From assembly GCA_014529385.2 (NCBI GenBank), contig CM043956.1, positions 66,330,281 through 66,394,280 of the forward strand: DNA of 64,000 nucleotides, read 5' to 3'. This document shows positions 11,701 through 23,248 of this stretch, in pieces. A program made the position numbers and the translations under genes. The notes beneath the pieces were generated by a model. The model did not search any database. It was not told the origin of the DNA and saw only the letters and a list, made by a program, of their open reading frames with translations. The stretch is from Adiantum capillus-veneris. Taxonomy: Eukaryota > Streptophyta > Polypodiopsida > Polypodiales > Pteridaceae. Positions within the stretch are counted from its first letter, which is position 1. The number at the start of each line of letters is the position of its first letter.

Positions 11701-12898
11701 CACCTATACAATAATGTTAGCCGAGTTGCTCAGAATAAGACCAAACATGTGGGCTAATGTGGGTAAATTTCCAGAGAAATTTGGTGTAAAAACCCCACTG
11801 ACTCAAATCGAGGAAGGCATCAAAGAGCTTGAAATGCCTCAACTAAATACTAGGCCGGTGCCATTAAACAAGGTAGGCGAGTATTACAAGGGAGAAGATG
11901 GAAACACCACCCTTCCTATGGAATTCAATGGTGTAAAAACCATGGCAATCCTTGACAGTGGAGCTGTTGTGGACATTGCAACCAAAGAGCTTTGGAAAAA
12001 ATGGGAAAAACCTGCCTTGATATCCACACGAATGACCATGCAGCTTGCAGACGGACACAAGGAAAAGCCCCTAGGACTACTAGAAAAAGTACTTGTTACT
12101 TCTTGTGGCATTGAATATGAACACACTTTTGTTGTTGTTGACTTTGGCAAGAAGAACAACTATGACATCATTCTGGGAAGACCATTCATGCGAAAATTGA
12201 AAATGGTCCAAGATTGGGGTTATGACCATATATACCTGAGACATATGGAAACCATAATAAAGATAAACTTGAGGGACCATAGCTATAGGGATGTGATGAG
12301 AACACCGGTTGAGGAGTTTGATTCCACCACAGTAGCAGGATCAAAACTTTCAGCTTGGTTAGGTAAGCCTAAAGAACTGTGGATGTTTGGAGCTTCACAA
12401 TGTGGTAGCTTGAAATTTGAGGAACGTATCCTAGAGCGGGTTATAGAGGATATGGACTATATCCTAGAAGAGTTAGAGCCTTTTGGATGGGAACACATCT
12501 TGGCTACTCTCGACGTGTGCGCCGTGGAGGATGCTCTCACAACGAAGTTTTGTGATGAAAATGGCTATGATGTCGTTCCTTATTTTGCAGCGAGTGTAAT
12601 CCAGAAAAACGAAGAGATCCAGACAACAATAAGCTCTCAAAATAAGAAGCAAACAAAGAAATGTGGAGAATCAAAAGATGAAGAAGACGACAAGTTCTAT
12701 GACTTTGTAGAACACTTCGAGCTTCAAGAAGATCAACGACCAGGGAATCAATGTCATCGCTACACGAATAAAGTGCATCAAAAGTGGATTCCAAAGTCCT
12801 CGATGAAGACACAGCCACCACAAGCATCCTCATACATGGCTCCTAATAAGGATGCAAAGACTCAGCTAAGGAGGAATACGACCAGAGCAACGAGCTAA
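8728..12898 (+). pseudogene. gag-protease polyprotein of element 1, many stops
   Basis: It starts at ATG 8728. After one shift near 8966-8975 it follows a single frame to 12898, interrupted by nine stops (TAG at 9362, 9641, 9911, 10301, 10511 and 10688; TAA at 10337 and 11141; TGA at 10343). The segment 9380-9643 has the Retrotrans_gag pattern (VATWFDSMEKW..LDELFQEFIEEF). Two zinc-knuckle remnants at ~10430-10550 have the spacing C-x2-C-x3-H-x4-C, the first with Ser for the second Cys and the second containing a TAG. A basic coiled segment follows (10712-11143). The retropepsin lies near 11940-12190, with AILDSGAVVDI as active site and IILGRPFM downstream. Its job would be to form particles and process Gag. 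Confidence 0.85.
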
Positions 12899-12947
12899 CA
12901 ATGCTCTAATCAATGGGCTAGAAAAGTCCTCCAAGAAACTACCACCC

Positions 12948-13664
12948 ATGAGCAAACAGACAGTAAATTTTCACTACCAGCCAAAAAATCAAGGGAAAGT
13001 ACAAGAAGTAAATCTTGCTGAGGATAGTAGCGATAGTGATGAATCTTATGAAATCCCCTATCATCAACTCAGGCCATCACTATCACCAACCCCTTCAGCA
13101 ACAACAACAATGACAGGTCAAAATAACAGGACAACAAGTCAAAGACAAAAAGCTTGACAAATCTAGATACGAAAAAGCCAGATCGGCCAAAAACAGATAT
13201 GGATCAAGAAGACAAAGATCTCTAATGACAAATCACAAGATCCAACACCAAAACAAAAACAAGGAAAGCGTGCACAAACGGGTAAGAATATCACAAAGTC
13301 GCAAGCTTTCACAACTCAGGTTTGGGATCCAAAGAAGTTGATTCAAGCACAAAAAAGTCATGAATTCATTTGGATTCCAAAACAACCACAATATCAACTT
13401 TCAAAGCCTGAATCCCGTCCCCAATCAAGCATACAAGGGCTGAATCAAAGACCACTGTTGACTCACACAACAAAAAGGTGGATCCCAAAGAAGTCTCTTC
13501 AAACACAAACGAAGCACGGGCAAGTATGGGTTCCCAAACGAGAGCCAGCAACAAAATAGCCAATAATTGCAAAGAAATGGGTCCCAAAGAAGAAGAACAA
13601 AACTGCTGTCAGTGCATCGCCGCTTGAATTCTTACAATTCTTCCTACGATTACACTACAGTTAG
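12948..13664 (+). pseudogene. basic C-terminal tail with repeated W-[IV]-P-K motifs
   Basis: This lies in a different frame from the protease segment and has its own stops (13155-13157, 13557-13559, 13662-13664). The motif [KIRV]W[IV]PK recurs: FIWIPKQ, KRWIPKKS, QVWVPKRE and KKWVPKKK here, plus HQKWIPKSS at the end of the preceding segment (~12780). Similar WxPK repeats occur in linker regions of other plant retroelement polyproteins. Function is unknown; the positive charge suggests nucleic-acid binding. No RT follows. Confidence 0.6.
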
Positions 13665-15353
13665 AAGAGAGCAAGTCGCTTCAATCAAGCAACGATACAG
13701 GAGCTTCAAAGACCATTACATTGCTTAGAATAGGAAGCCTTGCCAACAAATGCCAATAAGCAAATTGCTTCTACCCACATCTTGCACAACATAAATCTTT
13801 TCCATGCATTGACTGTGTATGCATAATAGGGCTACATTACAAGGCCTGCATAGGCGCAACTTTTAATTGCCCAAGCACAACACATACTCTTTGCGATACC
13901 CTATCATAAAGGATGACTCTAAATAGGAAGGGGGGAGGCATTCTGAATGCGGACCTAACATTATGACTATTAGAGGGCAATGTTTTGAGAGAGGCATTGA
14001 ATTTTTGCGTTTTATTGTGATAATTTTTTGACAAAATTTAGAATATATTCCCTCATAGTAGTGTTACAGAGGAGTATGGGGAAAAAATCCATATATGAGC
14101 CCCTAGGGACATGTGTATAGTGTACATAGCATTTAGATTTCTATTTGAATGGTTTTTCTTTTGTTAAGTTTTTCTTTGTTTATTATTAAGAAAAAAATTT
14201 AAAAAATCCATAATCCACATGAAGAAAAGACTGACAAGAGGCCTGAGCACTACAAAGAGAAGAAGGTACGGGGAAACAATGAAACTTCACGAAGTATGTC
14301 TCAGCAGCCACTACAACAGCCGAAGAACTTGTCACAAAGCAGTGTCAGGCAACCGAAAGTCATAAAAGTCAGAATCGAGTGGCTAAGCCACAAAATGAGT
14401 GAGGTGTTAGTCCCAAAGCTTCAAGTAATATTCTCTGTGGTCTAAGCGTCTTAGCTATTCTAGGTACCGCTGAAGCTAGAAGAGTTGAGCATATTTACGT
14501 TGTGTCGCTCATGCTGGTATAGGTGAGCAAAAGAGTCGAATTCTAAGTACTTAAGTCTGGTGAAGTGAAGGAGAAGGTCCAAAAGACACTCATGTACTGA
14601 GCACAGTGAGATACGAGTGGAGAAACTTCTACATTGACAACCCTTCTTGCAAAGGTGGAAGCTATTGAGACATCTTTTGATGTCACATGTGCTACATTTA
14701 TTCCTCGAAACACCCATCATCTCCTTCTTTCACATTGCATGCTTTTGGTGACAAATTTCTCATATGCATATAGAGTGTCCCATAATTGGCACTTGCATCA
14801 GGCACTCTTTACGTGTTTCACCCAAGAACTCACCTTTCATGAACATGTACTTCACGTTCAACTGCTCAACTCCAATAAGAGTGTATACCAAAGGCATTTT
14901 TTTTCCCAGCGGGTTTTTTCCCTTTGGTCATCCAGGTTTTAGACCCTAATCTAAAGACACCTATCACCATCCTCTTGTACATACTCCTTCTACATCAACA
15001 ACAAGAAAATGATACTCAAATCAATTGACAAATGAATTGGAGCACCAATTTTAGATCATAGCATACTTCTCCTCAATGGCGAGTCGAAGAATGCCCTACA
15101 ATGACAAAGCTGCAGACAACACTAACAACATGATTGCACAGGAACAAAGAAGTTTCCAATGAAGAAGAGCATACATAAAAGTAATCAGAGGATCTCAAAA
15201 GATGAATGGTTATGCTGATAGATGTCCGCTCTAATGGATCATAGTTCTTGTTGTGGTTCGAAAAAGTTACAAGCAGTGCAACAGATGAAGCCAAAACGAC
15301 AGCAAAGACCACATTTCCATCGACAATCAGGTCATGTCGAGGACGACATGAAT
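13665..15353 (+). other. noncoding 3' region of element 1 with a conserved block
   Basis: I see no protein-coding homology across about 1.7 kb. A block at 14888-14953 (CCAAAGGC..CCCAGCGGG..TCATCCAGG..TAGACCCTAAT) recurs in inverted orientation at 24528-24589, inside the left end of the giant element, at about 85% identity by eye. In both places it lies a few hundred bp upstream of a polypurine tract, so it looks like a functional 3' signal. A GTCGAGGACGAC motif follows at ~15336, near the tract. Confidence 0.55.
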
Positions 15354-15367
15354 GCGGAAGGGGAGAG
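15354..15367 (+). other. polypurine tract of element 1
   Basis: GCGGAAGGGGAGAG directly precedes TGTTGACC, the presumed LTR start. Its position, after GTCGAGGACGAC and before TG, is what is expected of a plus-strand primer. Confidence 0.7.
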
Positions 15368-16300
15368 TGTTGACCACTGGTTCAACAACACAACATAACT
15401 CAAGTTTCGTACCAAAGTCTTATCTTTTGTGAGTTATGAAATGTTGCGGATTATGGCTATAAACGTCATTTGTAATGAGTAGTTATTCTAGTTTCAGAAG
15501 CCGGGGTGCAATGGCACTTCCAGATTGTAAATACAAAGCCATTTGACCCTTTCAACCCCATTTTTGGTTAAACCTAAGGTAGACTTAGTATATAAGGTAC
15601 CTAGGTCATTTTGTAAAGGAGACTTTAATCATAATCAAAACCTTAGCGCGCTGTCGTCTACTGTGTGTGAGAGAGAAAGAGAGTGAGCGTGAGCTCTATC
15701 CTCTAGCTACACCCGGCTTGCTCAACACATTGGAGATCCGACTGCACCATTGTTGTAGGCTCGAGGAGAGCTACGCGACAACGCCAAGCATTCCACACAA
15801 GACGAAGCCCACATGCCGACGCATCTACGAGCTATTTGTGGCCGTAAGTGTATCAAACGATGTCTGTTTTCTATGTGCTAGTAGTCTATAGAATTGTGGC
15901 GACATAAGCTACGCATAGGTACTCATAAATTTCAGTTTCAGGAACTTTTGAAAATTCTAGTTTGTCATCCTACGCGTTTTCCGTAGATGTGTTTAGAGTG
16001 AGGGTTTTGAGTGTAGAAGCTTAGGGACAGGTGTATCCTACTGAGGGGATGGTGTTCCTTAAGTTTCGTACGAATCTGGCATGATCAGGTGAGTTACCTT
16101 CCATATGTGTGTATGTGGCTAGGTGGTGTAGTTGAGAGCAGTGAGGTTCTTGATTGTGGTATAGTTGGCCTTCCAGAGTGTTGTATGTGTAGGATGGTCT
16201 CAGCCTAACAAGCTAAAGAGATTTCCTCCGTGTGCCTATCGTGTCATTTGTGTCCTCGATTGACATTATGTTGATCTAGGTAGTGTTTGCATGCACTTCA
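15368..16300 (+). repeat. 3' LTR of element 1, right end uncertain
   Basis: It begins TGTTGACCACTGGTTC right after the purine tract. GAGAGAGAAAGAGAG and CT-rich leader-like sequence near 15660-15720 suit an R/U5 region. At 15966-15977 it contains CATCCTACGCGT, 12 bases of the palindrome used in the 1-8322 array. The second LTR lies outside the window, so the right border could not be found by comparison. Confidence 0.6.
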
Positions 16301-16385
16301 TGGGTGTGTGAGTCGCCCCCGCAACAAGGGGTGTTTAGAGGTCACCTCTCTTGTTGCCCGCCTTGGACCGCCTCACCGTCTCATG

Positions 16386-18215
16386 ATTGACCTCTTTAAG
16401 ATAGAGCTAGATGATTTTGTTCTAGTCTTCTTTGATGAAATCCTTATATATTCAAAGACTAGATAAGATTGTGAACGGCATGTACACCATGTCTTGGAGA
16501 TTCTTAGAAAATCCCAGCTTTATGCCAAGTGGAGAAAATTCTGTTTCTTTGTAGAGAAGGTTGCCTATTTGGGCTACATAGTTTCTAAGGATGGTCTTTC
16601 TCCTGACCCAACTAAGGTGGAATTTACAGTTTAGTGTCCCATTCCCAAGACTGTTTCATAAGTATGAGGACTCCTCGGCCTCACAGGATGGTGTAGAATA
16701 CTTATCAAAAACTATGCACTCATCACTGTTCTTCTTACTAAAGTCACTAAGAAAGAGGAACCCTTTATCTAGTTTGAAATGAGAGATAGAGCCTTCAACA
16801 AATTAAAATAGATCTTGGCCAATGAACATATTCTCAAACTTCTAGATTTTCAAAAAACCTTTAAGGTGATAGTGGATGCTTGCATACAAGGTATAGGTGG
16901 AATCCTACAACAAGAAGGCCATCCGAAAGCTATTGAATCATGACAGCTAAGGATTCATGAGACGAATTATCCCACTCATGACCTTAAACTGCTAGCTATG
17001 GTTCATGCCCTCAAAAAGTGGAGACACTATCTCTTAGGTCAGATGTTTGAGCTTGTTATTGACGACAAAAGACTCGAGTGGATTTTCACCTAGCTAGATC
17101 TCAATATGTGACAAAGGCCATGGGTTGAATTTCTACAAGAGTTCTGTTTTGAGATCAAATTTAGACCAAACAAGGAAAATCAAGCTCCAAATGCTTTGAG
17201 CCAATGAGTAGTGGCCCTTGCCATTACACTAGTCCATTCAAATATACCCGAGGAAGTTCAAAACTCCCTCCAAATTGATGATCATTTTGATCCATTGATC
17301 CAAGAAATCCAAGCTCAAGTCCAGAAAAGATATTTGGAAGACTACTCTATTCAAGATGGACTCTTATTCTTCAGGAATCGATTGTGCATACCTACATGCT
17401 TAAAGGATGCAAATTCGAAAGTAAGCTCATGAAACTCCCCTTGTAGCTCACCCATGTTATCACAAAATGTTTGCTTCCCTTTAAAAATAAATTCTATTAG
17501 CCTAAGATGAAAAAGGATACCTTAGACTATGTTAGTAAGTGTTTGGTATGCCAAAAGGTGAAGGCTAAAAGAGTTAAGATTCAAGGAAGCTACAACCATT
17601 GGACATACTTTCAATAAAGTGGGAGTGCATCAATATGGATTTTGTAACAGGGTTACCCAAGCCTGTTGGAAATTTTGATTCAATTTTTGTGGTGGTGGAT
17701 AAACTCACCAAAGTAGCTCACCTTGTCCCAGTCAAAACCACTGCCTTTGTAGCAAATATTGCTCAATTTTGTATAGAAGAAATGATCAGATTACATGGAA
17801 TACCTGCTAGGATAATCAGTGATTGTGATGCCAAGTTTACCTCTTTTTTGGAAGGCCATGTTCCAATCCTTAGGCACTCAATTAAACCTGATTTTTGGTC
17901 CATCATCCACAGATAGATGGACAAACCAAAAGAGTTAATAAAGTCATAGAAGATATGTTGAGATCATATTATATTCATCAACCTCATCTTTGGATCAAAT
18001 ATTTACCCTTAGTGAAGTTTGCCTAAAATTATTCCTACCATAGAAGCGTAGGAATGTCCCCATTCAAAGCTCTTTATGGACAACACTGTCTCATTCCTCT
18101 AAGAATGGCTGATCCAAGTCTTCTAGTGCCTGGTGCAAAGAATACACTTAAAGAAATGGATCTCCAAATCAAAATAATAAGGGACCTTAAGGAGCAAGTG
18201 TGACAGGCAAAAGAA
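16386..18215 (+). pseudogene. degraded Ty3/gypsy RT, RNase H and integrase
   Basis: Fragments follow gypsy pol order. First is the RT catalytic box (FVLVFFDEILIYSKT, with FFDD changed to FFDE) and YLGYIVSKDGLSPDPTKV. RNase H follows (VDACIQGIGGILQQ, ETNYPTHDLKLLAMVHALKKWRHYL), then integrase (NMDFVTGLPK, IISDCDAKFTS, HPQIDGQTKRVNKV). The integrase catalytic Glu (QTERVN in relatives) is Lys here. Many stops and shifts are present; the longest clean pieces are 17211-17432 and 17599-17916. Gag, protease and the N-terminal half of RT are missing, and no LTR could be paired with it. It may be what remains of a separate element abutting element 1. Confidence 0.88.
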
Positions 18216-18867
18216 TTATGCTGATTTACATAGATCTCCCTGGATTTTTAAGGCGGGATATAGAGTTTCCCCTAGGGTCAAACCAAAGAGTATAAATTTG
18301 ATTGTCCATAAACTGTATAGGAACGTCAACGATAATCAACTTTGACTTTGTGTATTGGAAAATATGGGGATTTTGGATTTGAAATGACACACAAAAGACT
18401 CTCAACCCAAAACCTCACAAGAGAAACACACGCAAGGTGAAACTGAAGCCTTAGAATAGCTACCCCAAACCACAACATCCATGTACAATACAAGAAGAGG
18501 TATGAAAAAGAATGCCAATCCCCAACACCTTGCCAGGATTGTGGAGCACTACATTGCATTGATACGCTCGTGCCAAAACAGTTATACGTATAAAATGCCA
18601 TTATACGTCAAAATCCGGTATAATCACTATATAGCCTTTTTATTTTATTTTTTTGTCAAAAGGATTTTTGATTCAAAATCTTTCGATCAAAAGATGTCTT
18701 ATAAAATAAATCATTGCCCGACTTTGATTGAAACTAGTTATAGAGCTTGAGCCGGCTTTGATTGAAAGCAGTGCCACAGTTTGAGGAGGATTTTGGGATA
18801 GCTAGAGCTTGAGGTAATATTTCAAACTTGTCTTGCTCTTTTCTAATTTTTTTTTGTGCGTTGTGCC
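18216..18867. other. unassigned stretch
   Basis: AT-rich sequence after the gypsy remnant. I see no coding homology, no LTR ends and no clear repeat. Short ORFs on both strands show no recognisable motif. Confidence 0.5.
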
Positions 18868-19165
18868 AAACTCATGTGATGCAATTGTTTTACTCTCACC
18901 ACAAAGTTGGCTTACAGGTTTTAGACCACTTCCTGGTGTGTAGCCATCTGGCTCACTCTAGAAGTGTGTAGAAATTGATCCCTTTTCTCATGATGTGTAG
19001 CCACCTTCCTCACTCCAGAGAAGGGTTTTAGGACATACTTAGATTCTCACTCATGTGGTGCAGCGGTCTATCTCTCACCACAAGGCTGAGTTTAGGGTTT
19101 AGAGGTCGACTCATGGTGTGCAGTAGGCATTATGCTATACCTCTCACTCCAGAGTGACATATAGG
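18868..19165. repeat. degenerate ~60-bp tandem repeat
   Basis: About five diverged copies of a unit running CTCATG(T)G(A/G)TG..CTCACTCCAGAG/CTCACCACAAAG..TTTAG, starting near 18870, 18933, 18987, 19046 and 19110. A related fragment lies near 19855. No coding sense is visible. Confidence 0.6.
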
Positions 19166-19247
19166 TTGCTCAATTTTAAATCATCTCAAATTATTGTTTG
19201 TTTCACGTACACACAAGAGTTCTCTTCGTCACAAATAGAGAGTGGAG

Positions 19248-19715
19248 AGATGCATAGTTTATGCCCTCTTCATCTTTATGTGACACACTGGTTATTCTTG
19301 GGTTTTGAACTCCAAAGACACATCATTGTTCATCACTAGATGAATTCGTGTTATCTTGATTGTAGATACATATGATGTTTGGCCTGCATCTGAGATTGTT
19401 AAGTTGCTTGCTAATGTTGTGCTCTGAGTTCCACACACTTCATCAGGGATTGGATTATGTCACATCATTGTTCTTAATATATAGAAATATGAGCTTTTGT
19501 CTACCTAATATTGGAGAGATGCATATATACATATGCCCTCTTCATATTAGCATGACACGCCTTGTACTTTTTGATCTGTAGATATGCCACTCGTCAGTAG
19601 ATGACTTGGTGTTGTCTTGGATGTAAATATGTACGATGTCTAGCCACACTCCAAGATTTTTAAATTGTCCATTGATGGTTGTGTTGTGAGTTCCACACAC
19701 TTCATTGTGTATTAA
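19248..19715. repeat. diverged ~269-bp tandem duplication
   Basis: GATGCATA..ATGCCCTCTTCAT at ~19249 recurs at ~19517, and GAGTTCCACACACTTCAT occurs in both halves (~19426 and ~19689). The shared order of blocks indicates an old head-to-tail duplication. Confidence 0.65.
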
Positions 19716-20387
19716 ATTGATTAAACTATCAACAATCAATATTACAACAAATCAAGGACTTGTGTTGAGTGTACCTTACACCAACTGGGTTGTTCACATT
19801 CATGCTCTGATCATTTACGTGTATTGTGTAACACATATAATAGGGTCCAATTCTTGTGATGAGTGTACCTCACACTCCTGGCTGTTCACCTCTGTCCATC
19901 TCTCTCTTTGTGTATTCTCCTCTCTGTTGTACAATGTATGTATTGCAATCATAATATAGCGTTGTTTGCTATGCATTAAGTCAGATTGTGTATGGAATCT
20001 AGATTAACAAACATGACACAAATTTGATAGTTTCACCTCTTCTCTGAGAACATTTATGTTATAAAATTTTATCTTGCAAATATGGTGGATATTAAGTTGT
20101 CGAAACATCAATGAAAATTCATCTTCAAAGTGATAATACGTCACTTTCACCACATGTCAGAGCCTGAGCTTTGTTGTTGCCTAGAAACCTCTGCTGCGGG
20201 ATACTATTACCAGTTCACAACAAAGGCCTTAACGAAGTCTGTCTTTGAGTAGCTTTAGCATGCATTTATGCCCGCTGCTTTTGACATATCTCTAATGACT
20301 TCAGGTTCATTACTTGACATGGTCAAGCCATCTATTGGATAGATTGTGAAGATTTTTTAGGATCTAAAAAACCCTAAAATCATTTCT
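19716..20387. other. unassigned stretch
   Basis: T-rich sequence with a short diverged repeat (GAGTGTACCTTACAC / GAGTGTACCTCACAC at ~19766 and ~19861). It resembles the terminal part of a plant LTR around 19880-20000, but no pair or TSD is seen. Confidence 0.4.
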
Positions 20388-21250
20388 TTGCCAGGCGTAG
20401 CTACTTGCATACAACTTGTGCAACAATTGTATATCGAGTCCAAGAGCAAGGAAAAGCTGAAAAGAGTAGAAAAGTGCACGAGAGTAGAAGTAAGCTCCTC
20501 CAATGCTACTGCAGAGCCAGAGACTATGGTTAGAATAGAGTCTCCTGCTCGTTCTCAATCAGTCTCTTTTGCCAAAAACTACAATCTTTTGACATACAAG
20601 CTCTATAGCTGGGTAAAAGGAGATGGGCCAATGTGTATTACATCTTTTGCCAAAAACTACAATCCTTGACATATAGGCTCCATAGCTGGGTAAAAGGAGA
20701 TGGGCCAATGTGAAGGGTGTAGGTGTCACACATCCTACATTTAAAGAGCCACTGTATGCGGTGAAAATCTTCAAAATCCACTTGCATGGACCCACAATGG
20801 ATCAGCAGGGCAAGGACAAAGCCAAAAATTTGGACATCACTCATTGTAGCATTATTTATCCGCTTTCCATGGTCCGCCACATAGAGCATCCAATGCTCAT
20901 TTCACCTTTTTGGAATGGTGTCCATATAGAGCAGTGGATAAGAGACTGCATTTCAGATGGCAGTCAATCTGCCATTTGCGATTATGTAACCACAGAAGTA
21001 TTAGTGGATTTATTCCAAAATAACATTTTGTAGATAATAAACACTCTTCTTCAGACCCTGAAGTATCTACATGCGCACGACTATCTCCAAAATGATCTTC
21101 ACTCCCGCAACATGATGCTTCACTTTGGACAGAAGGGGGTCTATGCAATCATTATGGATTGGGGGTCATGTACAAAGACCAACACAGTGGCATGCTTTCC
21201 TCCTCTCTGCAACTTCCAAGTAGAAACTAGAAAGCAAAGCGAGATAGATT
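20388..21250 (+). pseudogene. protein-kinase-like pseudogene
   Basis: A broken reading frame with kinase catalytic landmarks in order. These are a beta-3 lysine box (LYAVKIFK, ~20750), the segment LKYLHAHDYLQNDLHSRNMML at ~21060-21120 corresponding to the catalytic loop (usual HRD reads QND), and IIMDWGS at ~21155 in place of DFG. A TAG (21031-21033) splits the domain and the frame fails after ~21250. The HRD Arg and DFG Phe changes plus stops argue against activity. The 5' part (20388-20669) is Ser/Glu-rich and carries a 78-bp tandem duplication. The exact kinase family cannot be told. Confidence 0.65.
20564..20715. repeat. 78-bp tandem duplication
   Basis: GCCAAAAACTACAATC starts at 20571 and again at 20649. 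The two copies agree through AAGGAGATGGGCCAATGTG, with a one-base indel that changes the reading frame of the kinase-like pseudogene. Confidence 0.9.
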
Positions 21251-21757
21251 TTCCAAGGGCTACCCCATAATGCATATCTACTATATCCCCTCCCTCGAAG
21301 AAATCCATGGATATCTACTCCATGTGCCATACTTGTAAACAACTCTTGAAGTGCCACAAGAGCAAAAAAAAAGGGATTTTTTAGGCAATGTACTTACGCA
21401 CCTTGAGAGTGGCAAGCGCAAACAGTCCCTTAGCCCGCCGGCCTAACGCTTTTGATCTTTCCCTATGTTTAAACAATGCCCATAGAGTGGGCTATGACAT
21501 TGTAATGGTTTTTTGTCTACAACCATCTGCTGATTGAAATGATGAATTATTTATTATCCTCTTTAGTTGAACTTGTAAATTATATAATTGATCGAGTTAT
21601 CTTGTCCCTTTTCAACTACATGGTGATCAATAATATCTCTTTATTGTTGCAATATTAATTTATCATGTTTATTTCTTTGAAGATTCGAAAGTGATAACCT
21701 GTTAACTTTATGACAAATATCTCTCATGATGACATGTTTACTTGATTGATAGATATG
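21251..21757. other. AT-rich stretch with no gene seen
   Basis: It follows the kinase-like remnant. Nothing coding or repetitive is recognised. Confidence 0.5.
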
Positions 21758-22485
21758 GAAGAATAACTTAACTACACTGAAGCTCAGGCCATCTACAGAG
21801 AAGAGAGAGAGCGTTATGGCGAGGAGAAAGGTCTCAAAGCTATTTCACATATGGAAGAGGACGAGTCGGGGTTTCAAGAAGGCAAGCCTCTTAGCCTTAA
21901 GGATTGCAAGAAGCTATATCCAAGCCACTTTGTGCACCAACATTTATTTTGAATCAGCAGCAATGCCAAGGAATTAGCTCCAGCAAAGCTATCAGATTTG
22001 CAGCACAAAAGACTCGCATGAGTGTTGGTACAAAGATTGATACATCAAGAGAGATTTATTCCAAACAAAAACCCAATGGCACTCTACTTTATACAACAAT
22101 GCTATGTTCATGACATCCTTGGGAGACGTGTGGATTGGTCATACCGCCCCAAGAACCCTGGCATTAGACATGGTCAGATTGCAGAGAAAGTGGCTGCAAG
22201 TCACACCAATAATCCAATGCCTCCACACCAATAATCCAATGCCCCAAGAACCCTGGCATTAGACATGGTCAGATTGCAAAGAAAGTGGCTGCAAGTCACA
22301 CCAATAATCCAATGCCTCCACACAAACGGCCCATAGTTTTGCTTCCCAAAGAATCAGAGACACTTGTTACATTGGAAAACCAAGAGCAAGATCTTACAAG
22401 ACAAGGAGAGACACTTGATATTTTTCATGATAGAATCCTTAAGCTTGAGATAGATCTATCAAAGGCCCAAGGCAAGCTTCAATAG
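21758..22485 (+). pseudogene. unidentified coding-like fragments
   Basis: Overlapping frames read like decayed coding sequence: an acidic stretch near 21775-21950 (EAQAIYREERERYGEEKG..), then HGQIAEKVAASHTNNP repeated, then LENQEQDLTRQGETLDIFHDRILKLEIDL near 22370-22480, which looks helical. I do not recognise the family. The position downstream of the kinase-like remnant on the same strand may mean both derive from one gene. A 95-bp tandem duplication lies inside. Confidence 0.35.
22147..22337. repeat. 95-bp tandem duplication
   Basis: CCCCAAGAACCCTGGCATTA begins at 22147 and again at 22242. The two copies match almost completely through CCAATGCCTCCACAC. 95 is not a multiple of three, so the duplication shifts the frame of the surrounding fragment. 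Confidence 0.92.
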
Positions 22486-22839
22486 TATGCAACACTCTAC
22501 AGACCATTGCTAGATCAAGATGGTCCTTTGCCAAGGACCTCTAGGCCCATCTCCTACGCCTGAAAGTGCTGAGTTCGGCATAGAAGAACTACTAAGTGAG
22601 ATGACACAATATTTGGGTTGAGAACTTTCCTCACTTTACCCCTATCTTTTTTGTCAAGGGGCTATAGTTTCTATAATTACAATTCATTATTTATCCCCTC
22701 GGCATGCCATTTTTGTATTCGCGATCAAAAAAATTGTATTGTATTGTATCTAACCGTAATTATGACTCTTATTGCAAAAGTAACTAGAGAGAGAGAGAGA
22801 GGGAGAGGTGAACATGTTGTAGTGTAAAATGGAGATGTG
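22486..22839. other. unassigned stretch with a short GA microsatellite
   Basis: It contains (GA)n at ~22786-22803. Nothing else is recognised. Confidence 0.5.
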
Positions 22840-23248
22840 TCATAATTTTCCCATACTCACAAACAACGAGAAAAACTTATAGACATTAATCCATACATCT
22901 TCATCTCCGCCAAACACACCAATTATATTATCTATTTCATCTATATCAGAGCATTTTGAAGCTATCTCCCATTCTATGTCATCGCCATCGTCTACTTTTG
23001 CACCTATAGCTTCATGGGTTTGAAAAACACCATAGTACATTTCTGTTGCTCTGGGCACAATATTCACCGGCTTATGAATGAGTCTCATGCTGCAAAAAAC
23101 ATAAACCAAATTAGTAGCACCTTGAGGATGAAGACAATTTCATTTCTTAGTATGCATAAAAGCAAAAGCCGACTAGCCTTCTCAGAGCTTCCACTTGATT
23201 CTACAATAGATAGAACCCTAACAACAATGTGTTGCAGTGTTGGACGCA
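22840..23248 (-). pseudogene. unidentified ORF fragments at the giant-element insertion point
   Basis: Minus-strand pieces: an acidic 80-odd-codon frame ending at 22840 (..VDDGDDIEWEIASKCSDIDEID..) and a short frame abutting the LTR at 23248 (RPTLQHIVVRVLSIVESSGSSEKASRLL). The latter looks helical and could be part of a kinase C-lobe or an ARM-type repeat, but I cannot assign it. If the 23249-52477 insert is removed with a 4-bp TSD, the frame stays open from 52528 across the join. This is weak evidence given the short length. Confidence 0.3.

Larger units (their letters stand above)
8323..16300 (+). mobile_element. gag-protease-only LTR retrotransposon (element 1)
   Basis: Gag and protease on + (8728-12898), a basic WxPK-repeat tail, ~1.7 kb of noncoding 3' sequence, a polypurine tract (15354-15367) and an LTR start at 15368. 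No RT, RNase H or integrase was found, so it would depend on another element. The left limit is uncertain: if the palindrome array is its leader, the element starts left of the window and exceeds 16 kb before counting the nested Copia. The right end of the 3' LTR (~16300) is an estimate. Superfamily is probably Gypsy-like, from the Retrotrans_gag-type capsid. Confidence 0.7.

Noticed and set aside
23090-23130. An intron joining the two ORF pieces in 22840-23248
   Set aside because: The only GT-AG choice I could find breaks the reading frame.
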